A stretch of DNA of 64,000 nt from an uncultured Alphaproteobacteria bacterium (GCA_902550225.1 CACCYL010000007.1:1-64000), one strand, 5' to 3'; numbered from the stretch's first letter, positions 46,655 through 56,412 are shown. Notes: generated by a model not told the origin, from the sequence alone. Numbers and translations are program-made.

Positions 46655-47167
46655 TTATCTTCTTATGTAATCTTTACCTAATGCCATTGATACTAAGCCG
46701 GATCTAGTTAACTCAACAATATTATACACCTTCATTTTTTTTATCAAACCGGAAATTTCAGTTGGAGTGCCTGAAAATTCTATTATTATAACAGTTTTAT
46801 CTTCAAATAAAATCTTCGCTCCAATATTTTTTATATGTTTGTGAATTTTTAAAACTGTTTTCTGTTTTATATCCAATTTCATTAAAATCAACTCTTTTCC
46901 TATAAAACTTTTTAACTCCGTTATATCTATTAAATTGTGAACAGGAATGAGCTTTCTTACTTGAGCTTTAATTTGATCTATAATATTTTTTGTTCCTGAA
47001 GTTACAACAGTTACTCTAGATAGAAATCTATCAGAATCAACTTCTGATACAGATAAACTTTCAATGTTATATCCTCTTCCAGAAAAAAGTCCTACAATCC
47101 TTGCCAAAACTCCTGGTTCGTTATCAACCATAATTGAGAGAATATGTTTGGAATGAGATTCTGTCAT
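46655..47167 (-). CDS. ilvN: Acetolactate synthase small (regulatory) subunit
   Basis: The 170-aa protein has an ACT domain (HILSIMVDNEPGVLARIVGLFSGRGYNI in sense, residues 6-33) and the C-terminal IlvH domain (ELILMKLD, SGTPTEISGLI). It confers valine sensitivity on the large subunit encoded directly upstream. The ilvH name is also used. Confidence 0.96.
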   Translation of the reverse strand: MTESHSKHILSIMVDNEPGVLARIVGLFSGRGYNIESLSVSEVDSDRFLSRVTVVTSGTKNIIDQIKAQVRKLIPVHNLIDITELKSFIGKELILMKLDIKQKTVLKIHKHIKNIGAKILFEDKTVIIIEFSGTPTEISGLIKKMKVYNIVELTRSGLVSMALGKDYIRR

Positions 47168-47176
47168 TACAGCATA

Positions 47177-48937
47177 CTAAACAAGAACCATTCCTTCTTC
47201 TGAAATTTCTCCCTCTAATTTATCATTCGGACCAAGAAGCATTTGGTCATGTGTTGATCCTGAAGGTATCATTGGGAAACAATTTTCTTTTGGGTCAACC
47301 ACAACATCGCAAATTACTGGTCCTTTTATTTTGATCATTTCTTTTATAAGATCGTCCATTTCACCAGGTTTGCTGATACGTAGTCCTGTTGCTCCAAATG
47401 ATTCAGCAAGTTTAACGAAATCTGGAAGTGAATCCATATATGACTCTGAAAGTCTATTCCCATGAAGCAACTCTTGCCATTGTCTGACCATACCCATGTA
47501 GTGATTATTAAGAATAAAAATTTTTACCGGTAATCTATACTGTTTAATTGTTGACATTTCTTGGATGTTCATAAGTATAGAGGCTTCTCCAGCAACATCT
47601 ATAACTAAATCTTTAGGATGTGCAATCTGAACACCCATAGCTGCAGGCAATCCATAACCCATCGTACCTAATCCACCTGACGTCATCCAATGTTTAGGTT
47701 TATTAAATGTTAAAAATTGGGCAGCCCACATTTGATGCTGACCAACCTCAGTTGTTATAAATGGATCTAAGTGCTTAGTCAGAAAATCTAGTCTTTGCAA
47801 TGCATACTGAGGTTTAATAATTGATTTAGAATTCTTGTAATTTAAGCAATTCTTTGCTCTCCATTTATTAATTTGAATCCACCACGCAGATATTTTTTCT
47901 TTACTAAAAGATATTCTTTTATTTTCAATGTATTTGAGTGTCATTTCTAATATTTTTGATAAATCTCCCTGAATCAAAAGGTCAACATTTACACTTTTAT
48001 TAAATGAAGATGCATCTATATCCAGGTGAACTTTTTTTGATTTAGGGGAAAAACCAGAAACTTTTCCCGTTATTCTATCATCAAATCTAGCCCCAATACA
48101 GATCATCAAGTCTGATTTATTCATAGATAAATTAGCCTCGTACGTTCCATGCATACCCAACATTCCTATAAACTGATCGTCTGAAGTTGGTGTTGCTCCA
48201 AGACCCATAAGTGTTTGCGTGCATGGAAAACCAGTTATTTTGAGTAATTTCTTAAGGTATAAAGAGGCTCTTGATCCAGAGTTTATTACACCTCCACCAA
48301 CGTAAAAAATCGGTTTCTTTGATTTTTCTAAAAGATTTACAAACTTAACAATTGTATCGAATGACGGTTTTGTGTGCGGTTTATAAAATGCAAAACTTTT
48401 TGTATGCTTTTTTCCTCCATATTTTGTTTCAAATGTTTGTATATCTTTTGGTATATCAACTAAGACGGGACCAGGCCTACCGTTCTTGGCAATATGAAAT
48501 GCAGAATGAATAGACTCAGCTAATTTTGATATTTCTTTTACCAAGTAATTATGTTTAGTACACGGTCGAGTTATGCCAACAATATCAGCCTCTTGAAAAG
48601 CATCATTGCCTATCATGTGTGTAGGAACTTGACCAGAAATACAAACTACTGGAACTGAATCCATCATAGCGTCTGTTAAACCTGTAACCGTATTAGTAGC
48701 CCCCGGACCAGACGTTACCAAAACAACACCTACTTTACCAGTTGATCTTGCATAACCCTCAGCAGCGTGAACGGCTGCTTGTTCATGTCTTACAAGAATA
48801 TGCCTTATTTTATTCTGCTTAAACAGCTCATCATAAATAGGAAGTACAGCACCTCCTGGATAACCGAAAATTACTTTAACATTTTCTTGGATTAATGCTT
48901 CAATTACTATTCTTGCGCCTGATAATTTTTTCATCAT
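47177..48937 (-). CDS. ilvB: Acetolactate synthase large (catalytic) subunit
   Basis: The 586-aa ThDP enzyme makes acetolactate and acetohydroxybutyrate. FGYPGGAVLPIYDEL contains the N-terminal region; HEQAAVHAAEGYARSTG holds the ThDP-activating Glu. The FAD region includes GLGATPTSDDQFIGMLGMHG. The metal-binding motif runs VIDVAGEASILMN...NNHYMGMVRQW; its GDGS-type start reads GEAS, a variation worth noting. It is first in the BCAA operon, 42 bases after miaA, with no leader peptide or attenuator visible. Confidence 0.97.
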   Translation of the reverse strand: MMKKLSGARIVIEALIQENVKVIFGYPGGAVLPIYDELFKQNKIRHILVRHEQAAVHAAEGYARSTGKVGVVLVTSGPGATNTVTGLTDAMMDSVPVVCISGQVPTHMIGNDAFQEADIVGITRPCTKHNYLVKEISKLAESIHSAFHIAKNGRPGPVLVDIPKDIQTFETKYGGKKHTKSFAFYKPHTKPSFDTIVKFVNLLEKSKKPIFYVGGGVINSGSRASLYLKKLLKITGFPCTQTLMGLGATPTSDDQFIGMLGMHGTYEANLSMNKSDLMICIGARFDDRITGKVSGFSPKSKKVHLDIDASSFNKSVNVDLLIQGDLSKILEMTLKYIENKRISFSKEKISAWWIQINKWRAKNCLNYKNSKSIIKPQYALQRLDFLTKHLDPFITTEVGQHQMWAAQFLTFNKPKHWMTSGGLGTMGYGLPAAMGVQIAHPKDLVIDVAGEASILMNIQEMSTIKQYRLPVKIFILNNHYMGMVRQWQELLHGNRLSESYMDSLPDFVKLAESFGATGLRISKPGEMDDLIKEMIKIKGPVICDVVVDPKENCFPMIPSGSTHDQMLLGPNDKLEGEISEEGMVLV

Positions 48938-48979
48938 AATATAAGTTAAACTAAAAACATTGTTTAAACACCAAAAAAT

Positions 48980-49876
48980 TTAAATATTTTTTAATAAGTA
49001 TTTTTTTGCATCAGTAAAATCCATTTCAATAGCTTCCTTTGGTCTATTTTTAAACCAAGTAATTTGTCTTTTGGCATATCTTCTAGTTTCTTGCCTAAAC
49101 AGATCGAGTGATTCTTTAAATGTTTTGATTCCCATTAAATATTCCTCAATAACCTTAAAACCAATAGATTTATGCAGAGGATGATCGATGTTTTTTTTTT
49201 TTTTTAGAAATCTTGAAACCTCATTCACAGCATTAGACTTCATTATTTCTAAACACCTATCATCTATACTTTTATAAAGTTTACCTCGATCAACAGAAAT
49301 TGTTAGATAAATGATTTTTTTAAATACTTTTTTTGGAACTTTACCATGCCAATATGTTAAATTTTTCCCAGTTGCTATTTTGACAGTTATTGCTCTTAAT
49401 AATCTTTGTGTATCATTTCTTGAAATCTTTTTAGAATATATCTCATCAACTTGCTCAAGTTTTCTAAAAAAACCCGAGTTTCCATATTTTTTATGCAATT
49501 TTTTGATTTTTGTTTCAACTCTCGTAGGTATTTCTGGTATTGGAGCAATTTTGCCATACAAACTTTCAAGGTATAGTCCAGTTCCTCCAACAAAAATAGG
49601 AATTTTTTCTTTTGTTTGCGACAATACCTTCAAAACGTTTGTAAACCATAAACCTACGTTACATTTTTCCGGATACTCTATAAATTTAAATAAATTACAA
49701 GAATATTTTCTTATTTCTTCATTGGATGGAGCATTTGTGAGTGAAGCTAAATCGTTATAGACTTGCATACTATCTGAATTAATTATTATGCTTGGTAATT
49801 TTTTTTGAATTTCATATGCAAGCCTTGTTTTTTGCGTTGCTGTTGGTCCACCAATCAAAATCGCTAATGGATACAA
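48980..49876 (-). CDS. miaA: tRNA dimethylallyltransferase
   Basis: MiaA adds the isopentenyl group to A37 of UNN-reading tRNAs. The 298-aa protein has NSDSMQVYNDL, VGGTGLYLESLYGK, ETRRYAKRQITWF and the tRNA-binding insert. The P-loop reads GGPTATQKTRL: the second glycine of GxxxxGK[ST] is replaced by Gln (codon CAA at this point), which is unusual for the family. It sits between degP and ilvB on the same strand. Confidence 0.93.
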   Translation of the reverse strand: MYPLAILIGGPTATQKTRLAYEIQKKLPSIIINSDSMQVYNDLASLTNAPSNEEIRKYSCNLFKFIEYPEKCNVGLWFTNVLKVLSQTKEKIPIFVGGTGLYLESLYGKIAPIPEIPTRVETKIKKLHKKYGNSGFFRKLEQVDEIYSKKISRNDTQRLLRAITVKIATGKNLTYWHGKVPKKVFKKIIYLTISVDRGKLYKSIDDRCLEIMKSNAVNEVSRFLKKKKNIDHPLHKSIGFKVIEEYLMGIKTFKESLDLFRQETRRYAKRQITWFKNRPKEAIEMDFTDAKKYLLKNI

Positions 49877-49881
49877 CTCTT

Positions 49882-51339
49882 TTACTTTAATTTAAGAATT
49901 AGAAATCTTGAAAATTCACCCTCAAATACTTGTAAAAGTAATGAATCGGCATCTTTCTTAATGAAATCATCAAATATTTTCTTTGCTTGAGATGGTTCTT
50001 GAATATCTTTTTGAGCAATTTGGGAAATCACATTACCAACATTTAGTCCCGCTTTAGCAGCAAAGGAATCTCTTTTGACTGCGGTAATAACAACACCTTT
50101 AACAGATTCTGAAATATTATATTTTGATCTAGTATTTTTATTAAGACCAAGAAGCCTCAGTCCAATATCATCTATCTCGATTTCATCGCTGACAATTTCC
50201 TTATTATCACCAGCTTTCTCATTAGCGGCTGCATTAAATTTTTCCAGTTCTCCAAGCTTAACTGTAAAGGATCTTTTCTTTTTATCTCTCCAAACTTTTA
50301 CCTCGGCTTTGCTTTCAACTACTGATTCAGCAACAGTTCTTTGAAGAGATTTGACATCTTTGATTTTTTTTCCATTAAATTCTAAAATTACGTCTCCAGA
50401 TTTCAGGCCACCTTTTTCCGCTGGTTCACCAGGGTTAACCATTGAGATTAACACTCCATCTTCATTTTTAAGTCCAAGACTTTTAGCTATTTCGGGCGTA
50501 AGTTCTTGTATTCTTACACCAAGCCAACCCCTTTGGGTTTTTCCAAATTTTCTAAGTTGTTCAATGATTGGTTTTGCAAGGTTTGCAGGAATTGAGAAGC
50601 CAATGCCAACGCTTCCACCAGTGGGCGAAAAAATAGCTGTATTTATTCCTAAAACTTCACCCTCCAAATTAAAGAGTGGACCTCCGGAGTTACCTCTGTT
50701 TATGGAAGCGTCTGTTTGAATAAAACTATCGTAGGGACCAGCATTTATATCTCTGTTAAAAGCTGAAATTATCCCAGATGTGACAGTGCCACCTAGACCA
50801 AAAGGATTTCCAATTGCAAAAACTGAGTGCCCAACCCTCGCTTTGTCTGAATCAGCAAACTTTAGATAAGGTAAGGAACCTTTTGGTTCTACTTTAAGAA
50901 GTGCAATATCGGTGAGCTTATCGGTTCCAACCAATTTAGCCTCTAACTCTGTATCATCCTGAAACTTTACTTTTATTTGGTTTGATTGTTCAATAACGTG
51001 GTTATTTGTAACAATATATCCGGTTGGATCAATTACAAAGCCTGAACCTAAAGCTTGAGGACGTTCACTTTCTTGTTGATTGGGCTGTTGGGGTTGAGGA
51101 CCGAAAGGAAAACCAGGCGGGAAGTTTTTAAAAAAATCTCTAAATTGAGGGGGTATCCCTTCTAGAGGATTTTGGTTGCTATTTGTCTCTTGAGGTTTTT
51201 GAACCGTAAAAACGTTTACTACACTTGGAGATTTACTTTCAACTAAGTCAGCAAAATTATCAGATAGCGGATGGCTTTCCACGTTAAAAAAGCAGGAAAA
51301 AAAATAAAGGATCGTAAAAGTCGAGAAAATTTTAATCAT
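49882..51339 (-). CDS. degP: DegP/DegQ-type periplasmic serine protease
   Basis: The 485-aa HtrA protein has a signal peptide, a Pro/Gln-rich stretch near residues 65-95, and a trypsin-like domain with catalytic His (TNNHVIEQ), Asp (LTDIALLKV) and Ser (RGNSGGPLFN). Two PDZ domains follow at about 275-365 and 385-475. It degrades misfolded envelope proteins. Downstream of hflK-hflC, as in many alphaproteobacteria, it forms a membrane proteostasis operon. Confidence 0.96.
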   Translation of the reverse strand: MIKIFSTFTILYFFSCFFNVESHPLSDNFADLVESKSPSVVNVFTVQKPQETNSNQNPLEGIPPQFRDFFKNFPPGFPFGPQPQQPNQQESERPQALGSGFVIDPTGYIVTNNHVIEQSNQIKVKFQDDTELEAKLVGTDKLTDIALLKVEPKGSLPYLKFADSDKARVGHSVFAIGNPFGLGGTVTSGIISAFNRDINAGPYDSFIQTDASINRGNSGGPLFNLEGEVLGINTAIFSPTGGSVGIGFSIPANLAKPIIEQLRKFGKTQRGWLGVRIQELTPEIAKSLGLKNEDGVLISMVNPGEPAEKGGLKSGDVILEFNGKKIKDVKSLQRTVAESVVESKAEVKVWRDKKKRSFTVKLGELEKFNAAANEKAGDNKEIVSDEIEIDDIGLRLLGLNKNTRSKYNISESVKGVVITAVKRDSFAAKAGLNVGNVISQIAQKDIQEPSQAKKIFDDFIKKDADSLLLQVFEGEFSRFLILKLK

Positions 51340-51347
51340 TTAATTAT

Positions 51348-52217
51348 CTATCTAGCTTTACCTTTGGAGCTGTTGAAAAATTCGAGGAATTCACTGTCTG
51401 GCGATAATATCATTGTAGTTCCGTCCTCACCTAATACATTTCCATAAGCTTGCATAGATCTATAAAAAGAATAGAAGTCTGAATCTTGTTCAAACGCATC
51501 TGCATATATGTCGATAGCCTTAGATTCTCCCTCACCCCTTAATATTTCAGACTTTCTTGTTGCTTCTGCAAGAATTACAGTTTTTTCTTTGTCAGCTTCT
51601 GCTCTAATTTTTTGTGCAACTTCAGATCCTTTTGCTCTGAACTCTTTTGCTTCTCTTACCCTTTCACTAATCATTCTTTCGTAGATTGCTTGACTGTTCG
51701 CTTCCGGTAAATCTGCTCTTCTTATTCTAACATCTACTATCTCGATCCCAAAACGAGATGCTTCATTATTGACTTCAACTTTTATATTTTCCATTATATT
51801 ACCCCTTTCTTTAGATAAAAGTTCGTCAAGTGTTACGCGACCTACAACCCTTCTAAGCGATGAAATAACATTCGAGTTCAGTCTATTCCTTACACTGCTT
51901 TCATTTCCAACAGTTTTGTAAAATTCTAATGGATCAGTAATTTTAAATCTAGTAAAAGAGTCAATTAGCATTCTTTTTTTATCAACTGCTATAACCTCCT
52001 CAACAGGCAAGTCGTATTCTAGTATTCTTCTGTCATACTTTATGACATTTTGAATAAGAGGTAGTTTAAAGTGAAGTCCTGAAGATTGAACAACTCTCTT
52101 TGGTTCACCAAATTGAAGCACTAAACCTTGCTCTTTTTCATTCATTGTAAATAGAGCATTTAGTCCTACGAACGCTGAAGCTATTATGATTATATATAAA
52201 AAACTAGTTTTGCTCAT
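51348..52217 (-). CDS. hflC: HflC, modulator of FtsH protease
   Basis: The 289-aa SPFH-domain protein has an N-terminal membrane helix (FLYIIIIASAFVGLNALF), GLVLQFGEPKRVVQSSGLHFKLP, and an Ala/Glu-rich coiled-coil (VAQKIRAEADKEKTVILAEA). It forms the HflKC cage that encloses FtsH. It overlaps hflK by 14 bases. Confidence 0.96.
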   Translation of the reverse strand: MSKTSFLYIIIIASAFVGLNALFTMNEKEQGLVLQFGEPKRVVQSSGLHFKLPLIQNVIKYDRRILEYDLPVEEVIAVDKKRMLIDSFTRFKITDPLEFYKTVGNESSVRNRLNSNVISSLRRVVGRVTLDELLSKERGNIMENIKVEVNNEASRFGIEIVDVRIRRADLPEANSQAIYERMISERVREAKEFRAKGSEVAQKIRAEADKEKTVILAEATRKSEILRGEGESKAIDIYADAFEQDSDFYSFYRSMQAYGNVLGEDGTTMILSPDSEFLEFFNSSKGKAR

Positions 52218-53313
52218 TGTTTGAATTATTATTATTTATTTTTTTCTTTAGTTCTGGAAGAGGTAAGTACGGAACAACTCCGCTTCCAGCGTTATTATCC
52301 ACAATAACTTTATCTATTCTGCCTAGTGTTTTTTCAAGAGTTTCTAAATAGATTCTTTCCCTAGTAACATCCTTTGAGGTTTTATAGGAGTTGTAAACTG
52401 ACAAAAATCTTTGCGCTTCACCCTCGGCTTTTGCCACAACTTCTTTTTTATATGCTTCTGCTTCTTGAATTGTTCTTTCTGCTTCACCTCTTGCTTTTGG
52501 AATTATGTCGTTCCTGTAAGCTTCAGCCTCATTTCTTAATCTTTGTTCATCAGTTTTAGCTCTTTGAACATCCCTAAACGATTCTATTACCAACTCTGGT
52601 GGGTCGGCTTTTTGAAGTTGAACCTGAGTAACTAAAACTCCGGATTGATAATAATCTAAAACGGCTTGTACACTATTTTTTACATCCTCTTCGACAATAG
52701 ACTTTCCTTCAGATAAAATCGGATCAATAGGTGTTTGCCCAATTTTCTCTCTCATAACACTTTCGCCAATACTTTTTATGGTAATCTCTGGGTTTCTAAC
52801 ATTGAAGAGGAAATCTTTTGCATCATTAATAATCCAGAAGATTGTAAAATTTAAGTCTACAATGTTTTCATCTCCAGTGAGCATTAAAGCTTCTTCCGGT
52901 GTCTGCCTTGTTTGAGGAGTTTGAGAAAATTGAGATTGCGATGTTCTAAATCCCACCTCTATTCTGTTAACTTTTGTAACCTTGGGTTTGAACACTGACT
53001 CTATAGGAAATGGGAGATGATAATGCAAACCAGGCTCTGTGGTTCTGACATATTCGCCAAACCTTGTTACAACTCCCTGTTCATCTGTACCTACTCTGTA
53101 AAAGCCACTTAAGGTCCAAATAAAAAGAAGTATAACAACAACAAGACCTAAACTAGTGGGGTTATTCTTAGGAAACATATTTTTAAGTTTATCTTGAAAA
53201 GATTTTATATAATCATCGCCATAGCTATCTCCGCTTCCGTTAGAGCTACTTTTTTTATTTTCTCTGGGTTTTTTTCCCCAAGGACTGTTGTTATCGTTTG
53301 ATGACCAAGACAT
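52204..53313 (-). CDS. hflK: HflK, modulator of FtsH protease
   Basis: The ATG at 53313 (MSWSSNDNNSPWGKKPRE) gives 369 aa and the usual HflK start with a Gly/Asn-rich cytoplasmic head. A helix (LGLVVVILLFIWTLSGFY) is followed by the SPFH domain (VTRFGEYVRTTEPGLHYHLP) and coiled coil (NEAEAYRNDIIPKARGEAE). It is first in hflK-hflC-degP-miaA and divergent from mrp. Confidence 0.95.
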   Translation of the reverse strand: MSWSSNDNNSPWGKKPRENKKSSSNGSGDSYGDDYIKSFQDKLKNMFPKNNPTSLGLVVVILLFIWTLSGFYRVGTDEQGVVTRFGEYVRTTEPGLHYHLPFPIESVFKPKVTKVNRIEVGFRTSQSQFSQTPQTRQTPEEALMLTGDENIVDLNFTIFWIINDAKDFLFNVRNPEITIKSIGESVMREKIGQTPIDPILSEGKSIVEEDVKNSVQAVLDYYQSGVLVTQVQLQKADPPELVIESFRDVQRAKTDEQRLRNEAEAYRNDIIPKARGEAERTIQEAEAYKKEVVAKAEGEAQRFLSVYNSYKTSKDVTRERIYLETLEKTLGRIDKVIVDNNAGSGVVPYLPLPELKKKINNNNSNNEQN

Positions 53314-53411
53314 TTTTTTAATTATTGTTAATTTATATATAAGAAATGTTTTAAGCATGCAAAGAATAATTTTCTAATTTAAATTTTTTATTTTTTAATT
53401 AAAATTATGGC

Positions 53412-54188
53412 ATGATTAAAAATTTTGTGGTTGTTGGTTCAGGTAAAGGTGGGGTTGGTAAATCTACTGTTGCTGTTAATCTAGCAATTGCGCTTGCAAA
53501 TTTTGAAAAGCTAAAAGTTGGTCTTCTTGATGCGGATATATACGGTCCATCTATACATAAAATGCTTGGAATTACTGACAAACCTATTGCCTCTAAAACT
53601 AAAAAAATGCTTCCCTATGAAAAATTTTTGATTAAAGCAATGTCAATTGGTAACATGGTTCCAGATGATACAGCTATTGTTTGGAGAGGTGCAATGGCTT
53701 CAAGTGCGATCAAACAACTTTTGAATGATGTTGAATGGGGAGAATTAGATTTTTTAATTATAGACCTTCCTCCAGGTACCGGCGATATTCAGCTTTCACT
53801 TTGTCAAACTTTAAAAATTAGTGGTGCTGTAATTGTATCTACACCCCAAGAAATTTCACTCCTGGATGTCAGAAAAGCGATCAATATGTTTAAAAAAGTA
53901 AATGTACCTATTCTGGGTACTATACAAAATATGAGTTTTATAGAAATTGATAAGAAGAAAAGTTATCTTTTTGGGAAAGATGGAGTTATACAAGAATCAA
54001 AAAAACAAAAACTTAATTTCTTAGCTGAAATACCAATACTTCACGAAATTCCGGAGTCCAGTGATGCTGGTGTTCCCTTAACATCTAAGAAAAATTCTAG
54101 TATAAATGAAATTTTTAGAAAAATTGCCGACAAATTGGTAAAGTCGATTTCTAACAATACTAGTTCAGAAATTAAGATTAACAATTAA
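53412..54188 (+). CDS. apbC: Mrp/ApbC-type P-loop ATPase, Fe-S carrier family
   Basis: The 258-aa protein has the deviant Walker A motif [30 protein letters not shown] and [14 protein letters not shown]. It lacks the N-terminal DUF59 domain, and the CPxC pair found near IxNMS in many Mrp proteins is absent ([14 protein letters not shown]). Fe-S binding by that route is therefore doubtful; relatives in alphaproteobacteria often also lack the pair. It is divergent from hflK. Confidence 0.93.
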   Translation: MIKNFVVVGSGKGGVGKSTVAVNLAIALANFEKLKVGLLDADIYGPSIHKMLGITDKPIASKTKKMLPYEKFLIKAMSIGNMVPDDTAIVWRGAMASSAIKQLLNDVEWGELDFLIIDLPPGTGDIQLSLCQTLKISGAVIVSTPQEISLLDVRKAINMFKKVNVPILGTIQNMSFIEIDKKKSYLFGKDGVIQESKKQKLNFLAEIPILHEIPESSDAGVPLTSKKNSSINEIFRKIADKLVKSISNNTSSEIKINN

Positions 54189-55104
54189 ATATTTTATTTA
54201 TAGTCTCTAATTCTCTTTTCGAAATATTTTTTGGAACACTTTTTCTTTTCTTGATCAATGACTTAATGTATTCGATACCATGCGATGACATCGTTAACGA
54301 ATTCAATCTGTTACTAACAAACGCCTCATAAGTAAGAGGTACCCACTTTTTTAAAATTTCCATCATAACTTCTGCATATACTCGAATCTCGTACTGAGCG
54401 TGTGGATCGAATCTTAAGGATAAAAAATGCATAAAATTATGTAGATCAATCTTCCAGTACCACTGAGTATAAGAATTAAGAGGAAGGGTCATACGCGATA
54501 ACTCCCTGGCTAATCCTTTTTTTGAATCATCAATCATTCTTCCAGATTCATCTTCATTTAAAAGTTTACTGTAATTCTCAAAGCCTATTTTAGAGTTATC
54601 TCTTATAATTTTTAAATAACTTTTAATCTCAGCACTGCTTAAGTCACCAGACCTTCCTTGATTATTAGATTTTGATTGAGGTTTAAGATTCTCGTTTTTA
54701 GGAATATAGAATTCTTTGTCTAAAATAGAATATCTTGCAGAATACTCATTTACGTTTGCAGTTCTATGTCTTATCCACTGTCTTGCAACAAAAATTGGAA
54801 GTTTAACGTGAAATTTTATTTCATTCATTTCAAAAGGCGTTGAATGTCTATGACTTATCAAATAGTTAATTAAACTTTTATCTTGATTTAATTTCTTTGT
54901 TCCTTTTCCATATGACACTCTAGCTGCTTGAACGATTGAAGTATCGTTGCCCATATAATCTATAACTCTTACAAAACCATGATCTAAAATTTTAAAAGAT
55001 TTATAAAGAATCTTCTCTAATGCTTTAACTGTAACTCTTTTAGTAGAAAAATCATTATTTCTCAATTTTTCTATTTCAGTTTTTATTTGGTTTCTTTTCT
55101 TCAT
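54178..55104 (-). CDS. thyX: Flavin-dependent thymidylate synthase
   Basis: The 308-aa enzyme makes dTMP from dUMP with folate and FAD. The ThyX motif [15 protein letters not shown] (RHRx7S) is intact. [14 protein letters not shown] and [12 protein letters not shown] are also seen. No ThyA is in the window. It converges on mrp with an 11-base overlap. Together with dcd it supplies the dUMP-to-dTMP route. Confidence 0.96.
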   Translation of the reverse strand: MKKRNQIKTEIEKLRNNDFSTKRVTVKALEKILYKSFKILDHGFVRVIDYMGNDTSIVQAARVSYGKGTKKLNQDKSLINYLISHRHSTPFEMNEIKFHVKLPIFVARQWIRHRTANVNEYSARYSILDKEFYIPKNENLKPQSKSNNQGRSGDLSSAEIKSYLKIIRDNSKIGFENYSKLLNEDESGRMIDDSKKGLARELSRMTLPLNSYTQWYWKIDLHNFMHFLSLRFDPHAQYEIRVYAEVMMEILKKWVPLTYEAFVSNRLNSLTMSSHGIEYIKSLIKKRKSVPKNISKRELETINKIFNC

Positions 55105-55369
55105 AGAATTTTAATTTTTCATAATATCTTATTCTTATACTAAAACAATTTATTGGTTTAATTTTTTTTATCATTCCTTATTATAAAGATGCTGGATTTC
55201 AGCTATGGCAATAAACGTTTGATTTTGAGCCGATACGGACCCGGGGGCGGTACCCGGCACCTCCACCATAAAAAAATTACAGTGGGGGTGAAATAGGATC
55301 GACGTGCGTGTGAATAGTCAAAAACTTTGCCCGGAATGGTACCAACGTTATCGGACTAAAATTATAAAT

Positions 55370-55402
55370 GCCAATGATAATGAAATGGCACTCGCTGCTT
55401 AA
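55370..55402 (+). other. tmRNA proteolysis tag reading frame
   Basis: The resume codon GCC begins the tag ANDNEMALAA followed by TAA TTA A. The ALAA end is a standard degron for ClpXP/ClpAP, and ANDN matches the alphaproteobacterial pattern. Confidence 0.93.
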
Positions 55403-55437
55403 TTAATTTAAGTAAGCGCGGTTATGAACACCGGGCA

Positions 55438-55490
55438 ACAGAAGTCTCATCGGCAAGGGCGGGCAATTGTTCGCCCTTGTTTGTTTTAGG
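55438..55490 (+). repeat. ssrA 3'-end repeat, native copy (C0), with terminator
   Basis: The 53-base block from ACAGAAGTCTCATCGG to TTTTAGG is the end of ssrA. It includes the terminator hairpin CAAGGGCG...CGCCCTTG (55454-55479, inner stem GGC/GTT with loop AATT) followed by TTTGTTTT. The same block occurs at 56413, 60687 and 60951. This is the expected pattern for repeated site-specific integration into ssrA. Confidence 0.93.
55454..55487 (+). terminator. Rho-independent terminator of ssrA
   Basis: The stem CAAGGGCG/CGCCCTTG is extended by G-T pairs to an AATT loop and is followed by a T-rich tract (TTTGTTTT). It lies entirely inside the repeated attachment block, so each copy brings its own terminator. 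Confidence 0.88.
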
Positions 55491-55556
55491 TTGACTCACA
55501 AAGGGTTTCAGAGGATTCACTCTTCAACAAATAAAGAAAAATTAGACGATTTAAGT

Positions 55557-55578
55557 GCGACACAGTTGCGACACAGTT
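55557..55578 (+). repeat. Tandem 11-base repeat after copy C0
   Basis: GCGACACAGTT occurs twice in a row. Comparable GC-x-x-ACA pairs lie at 56342 and 60615, near the other ssrA-end copies. They look like arm-type recombinase binding sites. Between 55579 and 55790 I see no gene. Confidence 0.55.
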
Positions 55579-55790
55579 TGGTGTGTTCTTTTTTTGTTCT
55601 AGTGTAATTAAATTTTAGATAGTCTAAACAGTTGCAAAAAATAATATCCTTTAAGCGTTGGTTTTACTAAATGTAATTTTTTGATTTAAGGGTAGTCTAA
55701 AACTAGAGTGATAGACTGAATATTAGTTTTTATATAACAACTTAATACTGGTAAAATATTGATAACAAACCAAGTATACTAAAGTAATAA

Positions 55791-56228
55791 ATGTTATTAA
55801 AAAGTGTTTTAAAAAAGATTCCAGACTTCAAAGGTGCAAATTTTCTTATTAGGGTCCCTCTTGCTATTGTGTTTATTTTACAAGGAGAATCAAAGTTACC
55901 TCTCAATATCTCTGATGCGGAATCTTATGGTTTACCGATGACTGTTTGGTTCTTTGTTGCTTGGGGTGAACTCCTTTCGGGTATTGGGTTGCTAATTGGT
56001 GGATTATTAGTCACAAAAAAACTTAATAGTTATGGAGGATTAATAACAAGATTCTGCGGTATTGTTATATGCGGTATTATGACTGGTATTATTTTGATGC
56101 AAGAACCAGAGAGTTTTTTGGACGTATTATTATATGATAATTTTCACGTAATGCTATATTGTGGAGGACTATTCTTTGCACTAAGAGGAAATAGGATATA
56201 TCTAGATGAAAATAAAGATAATCTTTGA
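55791..56228 (+). CDS. DoxX-like membrane protein
   Basis: The 145-aa protein has four hydrophobic helices. LIRVPLAIVFILQGESKL, GLPMTVWFFVAWGELLSGIGLLIG and the C-terminal helix after LLYDNFHVML fit the DoxX/DoxD-like family, whose members are linked to oxidant or thiol metabolism without a clear common reaction. It is the only gene of the first ssrA module (55491-56412), hence cargo. Confidence 0.72.
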   Translation: MLLKSVLKKIPDFKGANFLIRVPLAIVFILQGESKLPLNISDAESYGLPMTVWFFVAWGELLSGIGLLIGGLLVTKKLNSYGGLITRFCGIVICGIMTGIILMQEPESFLDVLLYDNFHVMLYCGGLFFALRGNRIYLDENKDNL

Positions 56229-56280
56229 TTACCACACCCAAATCAGAAAATGACTAATTTTATGATGTTCTAATAAAAAT

Positions 56281-56330
56281 GTTCCCAGATTACTATGGTG
56301 AAAAGTAATTCGTTCATAAATCGTTCTTAA
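56281..56330 (+). repeat. Element-end block preceding copy C1
   Basis: GTTCCCAGATTACTATGGTG and the following AAAAGTAATTCGTTCATAA closely match the block at 60830-60880. In one frame both read FPDYYxxK-stop, so they may be the 3' end of a lost element gene. Confidence 0.6.
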
Positions 56331-56341
56331 AAAACAGAAAA

Positions 56342-56365
56342 ACGCAGACACAAACGCAGACACTA
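56342..56365 (+). repeat. Tandem 12-base repeat before copy C1
   Basis: ACGCAGACACAA is followed directly by ACGCAGACACTA. Position and pattern match the pairs at 55557 and 60615. Confidence 0.55.
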
Positions 56366-56412
56366 TTTTCAAAACCCCAAGGAATAAAGAGTTTTAGACC
56401 ATACACCGAGAC

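Larger units (their letters stand above)
55191..55487 (+). ncRNA. ssrA: tmRNA, circularly permuted two-piece type
   Basis: The acceptor piece comes first, ending CACCTCC-A-CCA at 55258-55268. After a 15-base spacer the coding piece begins GGGGGTG at 55284-55290, which pairs with CACCTCC (one G-T pair). The flanking AAATAGGATCGACG is the usual tmRNA 5' domain. The tag frame is at 55370-55402. This order is diagnostic for alphaproteobacteria and a few other groups. The 5' end near 55191 is placed by a TATTAT element seven bases upstream. The gene ends in a strong terminator whose sequence is repeated three times downstream. Confidence 0.95.

Noticed and set aside
48938-48979. Leader peptide/attenuator before the ilvB operon
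   Set aside because: The 42-base gap holds no frame rich in Leu, Val or Ile codons and no paired hairpins.
50075-50719. Open frames antisense to degP
   Set aside because: Complement of conserved HtrA coding sequence; no ribosome site or plausible protein pattern.
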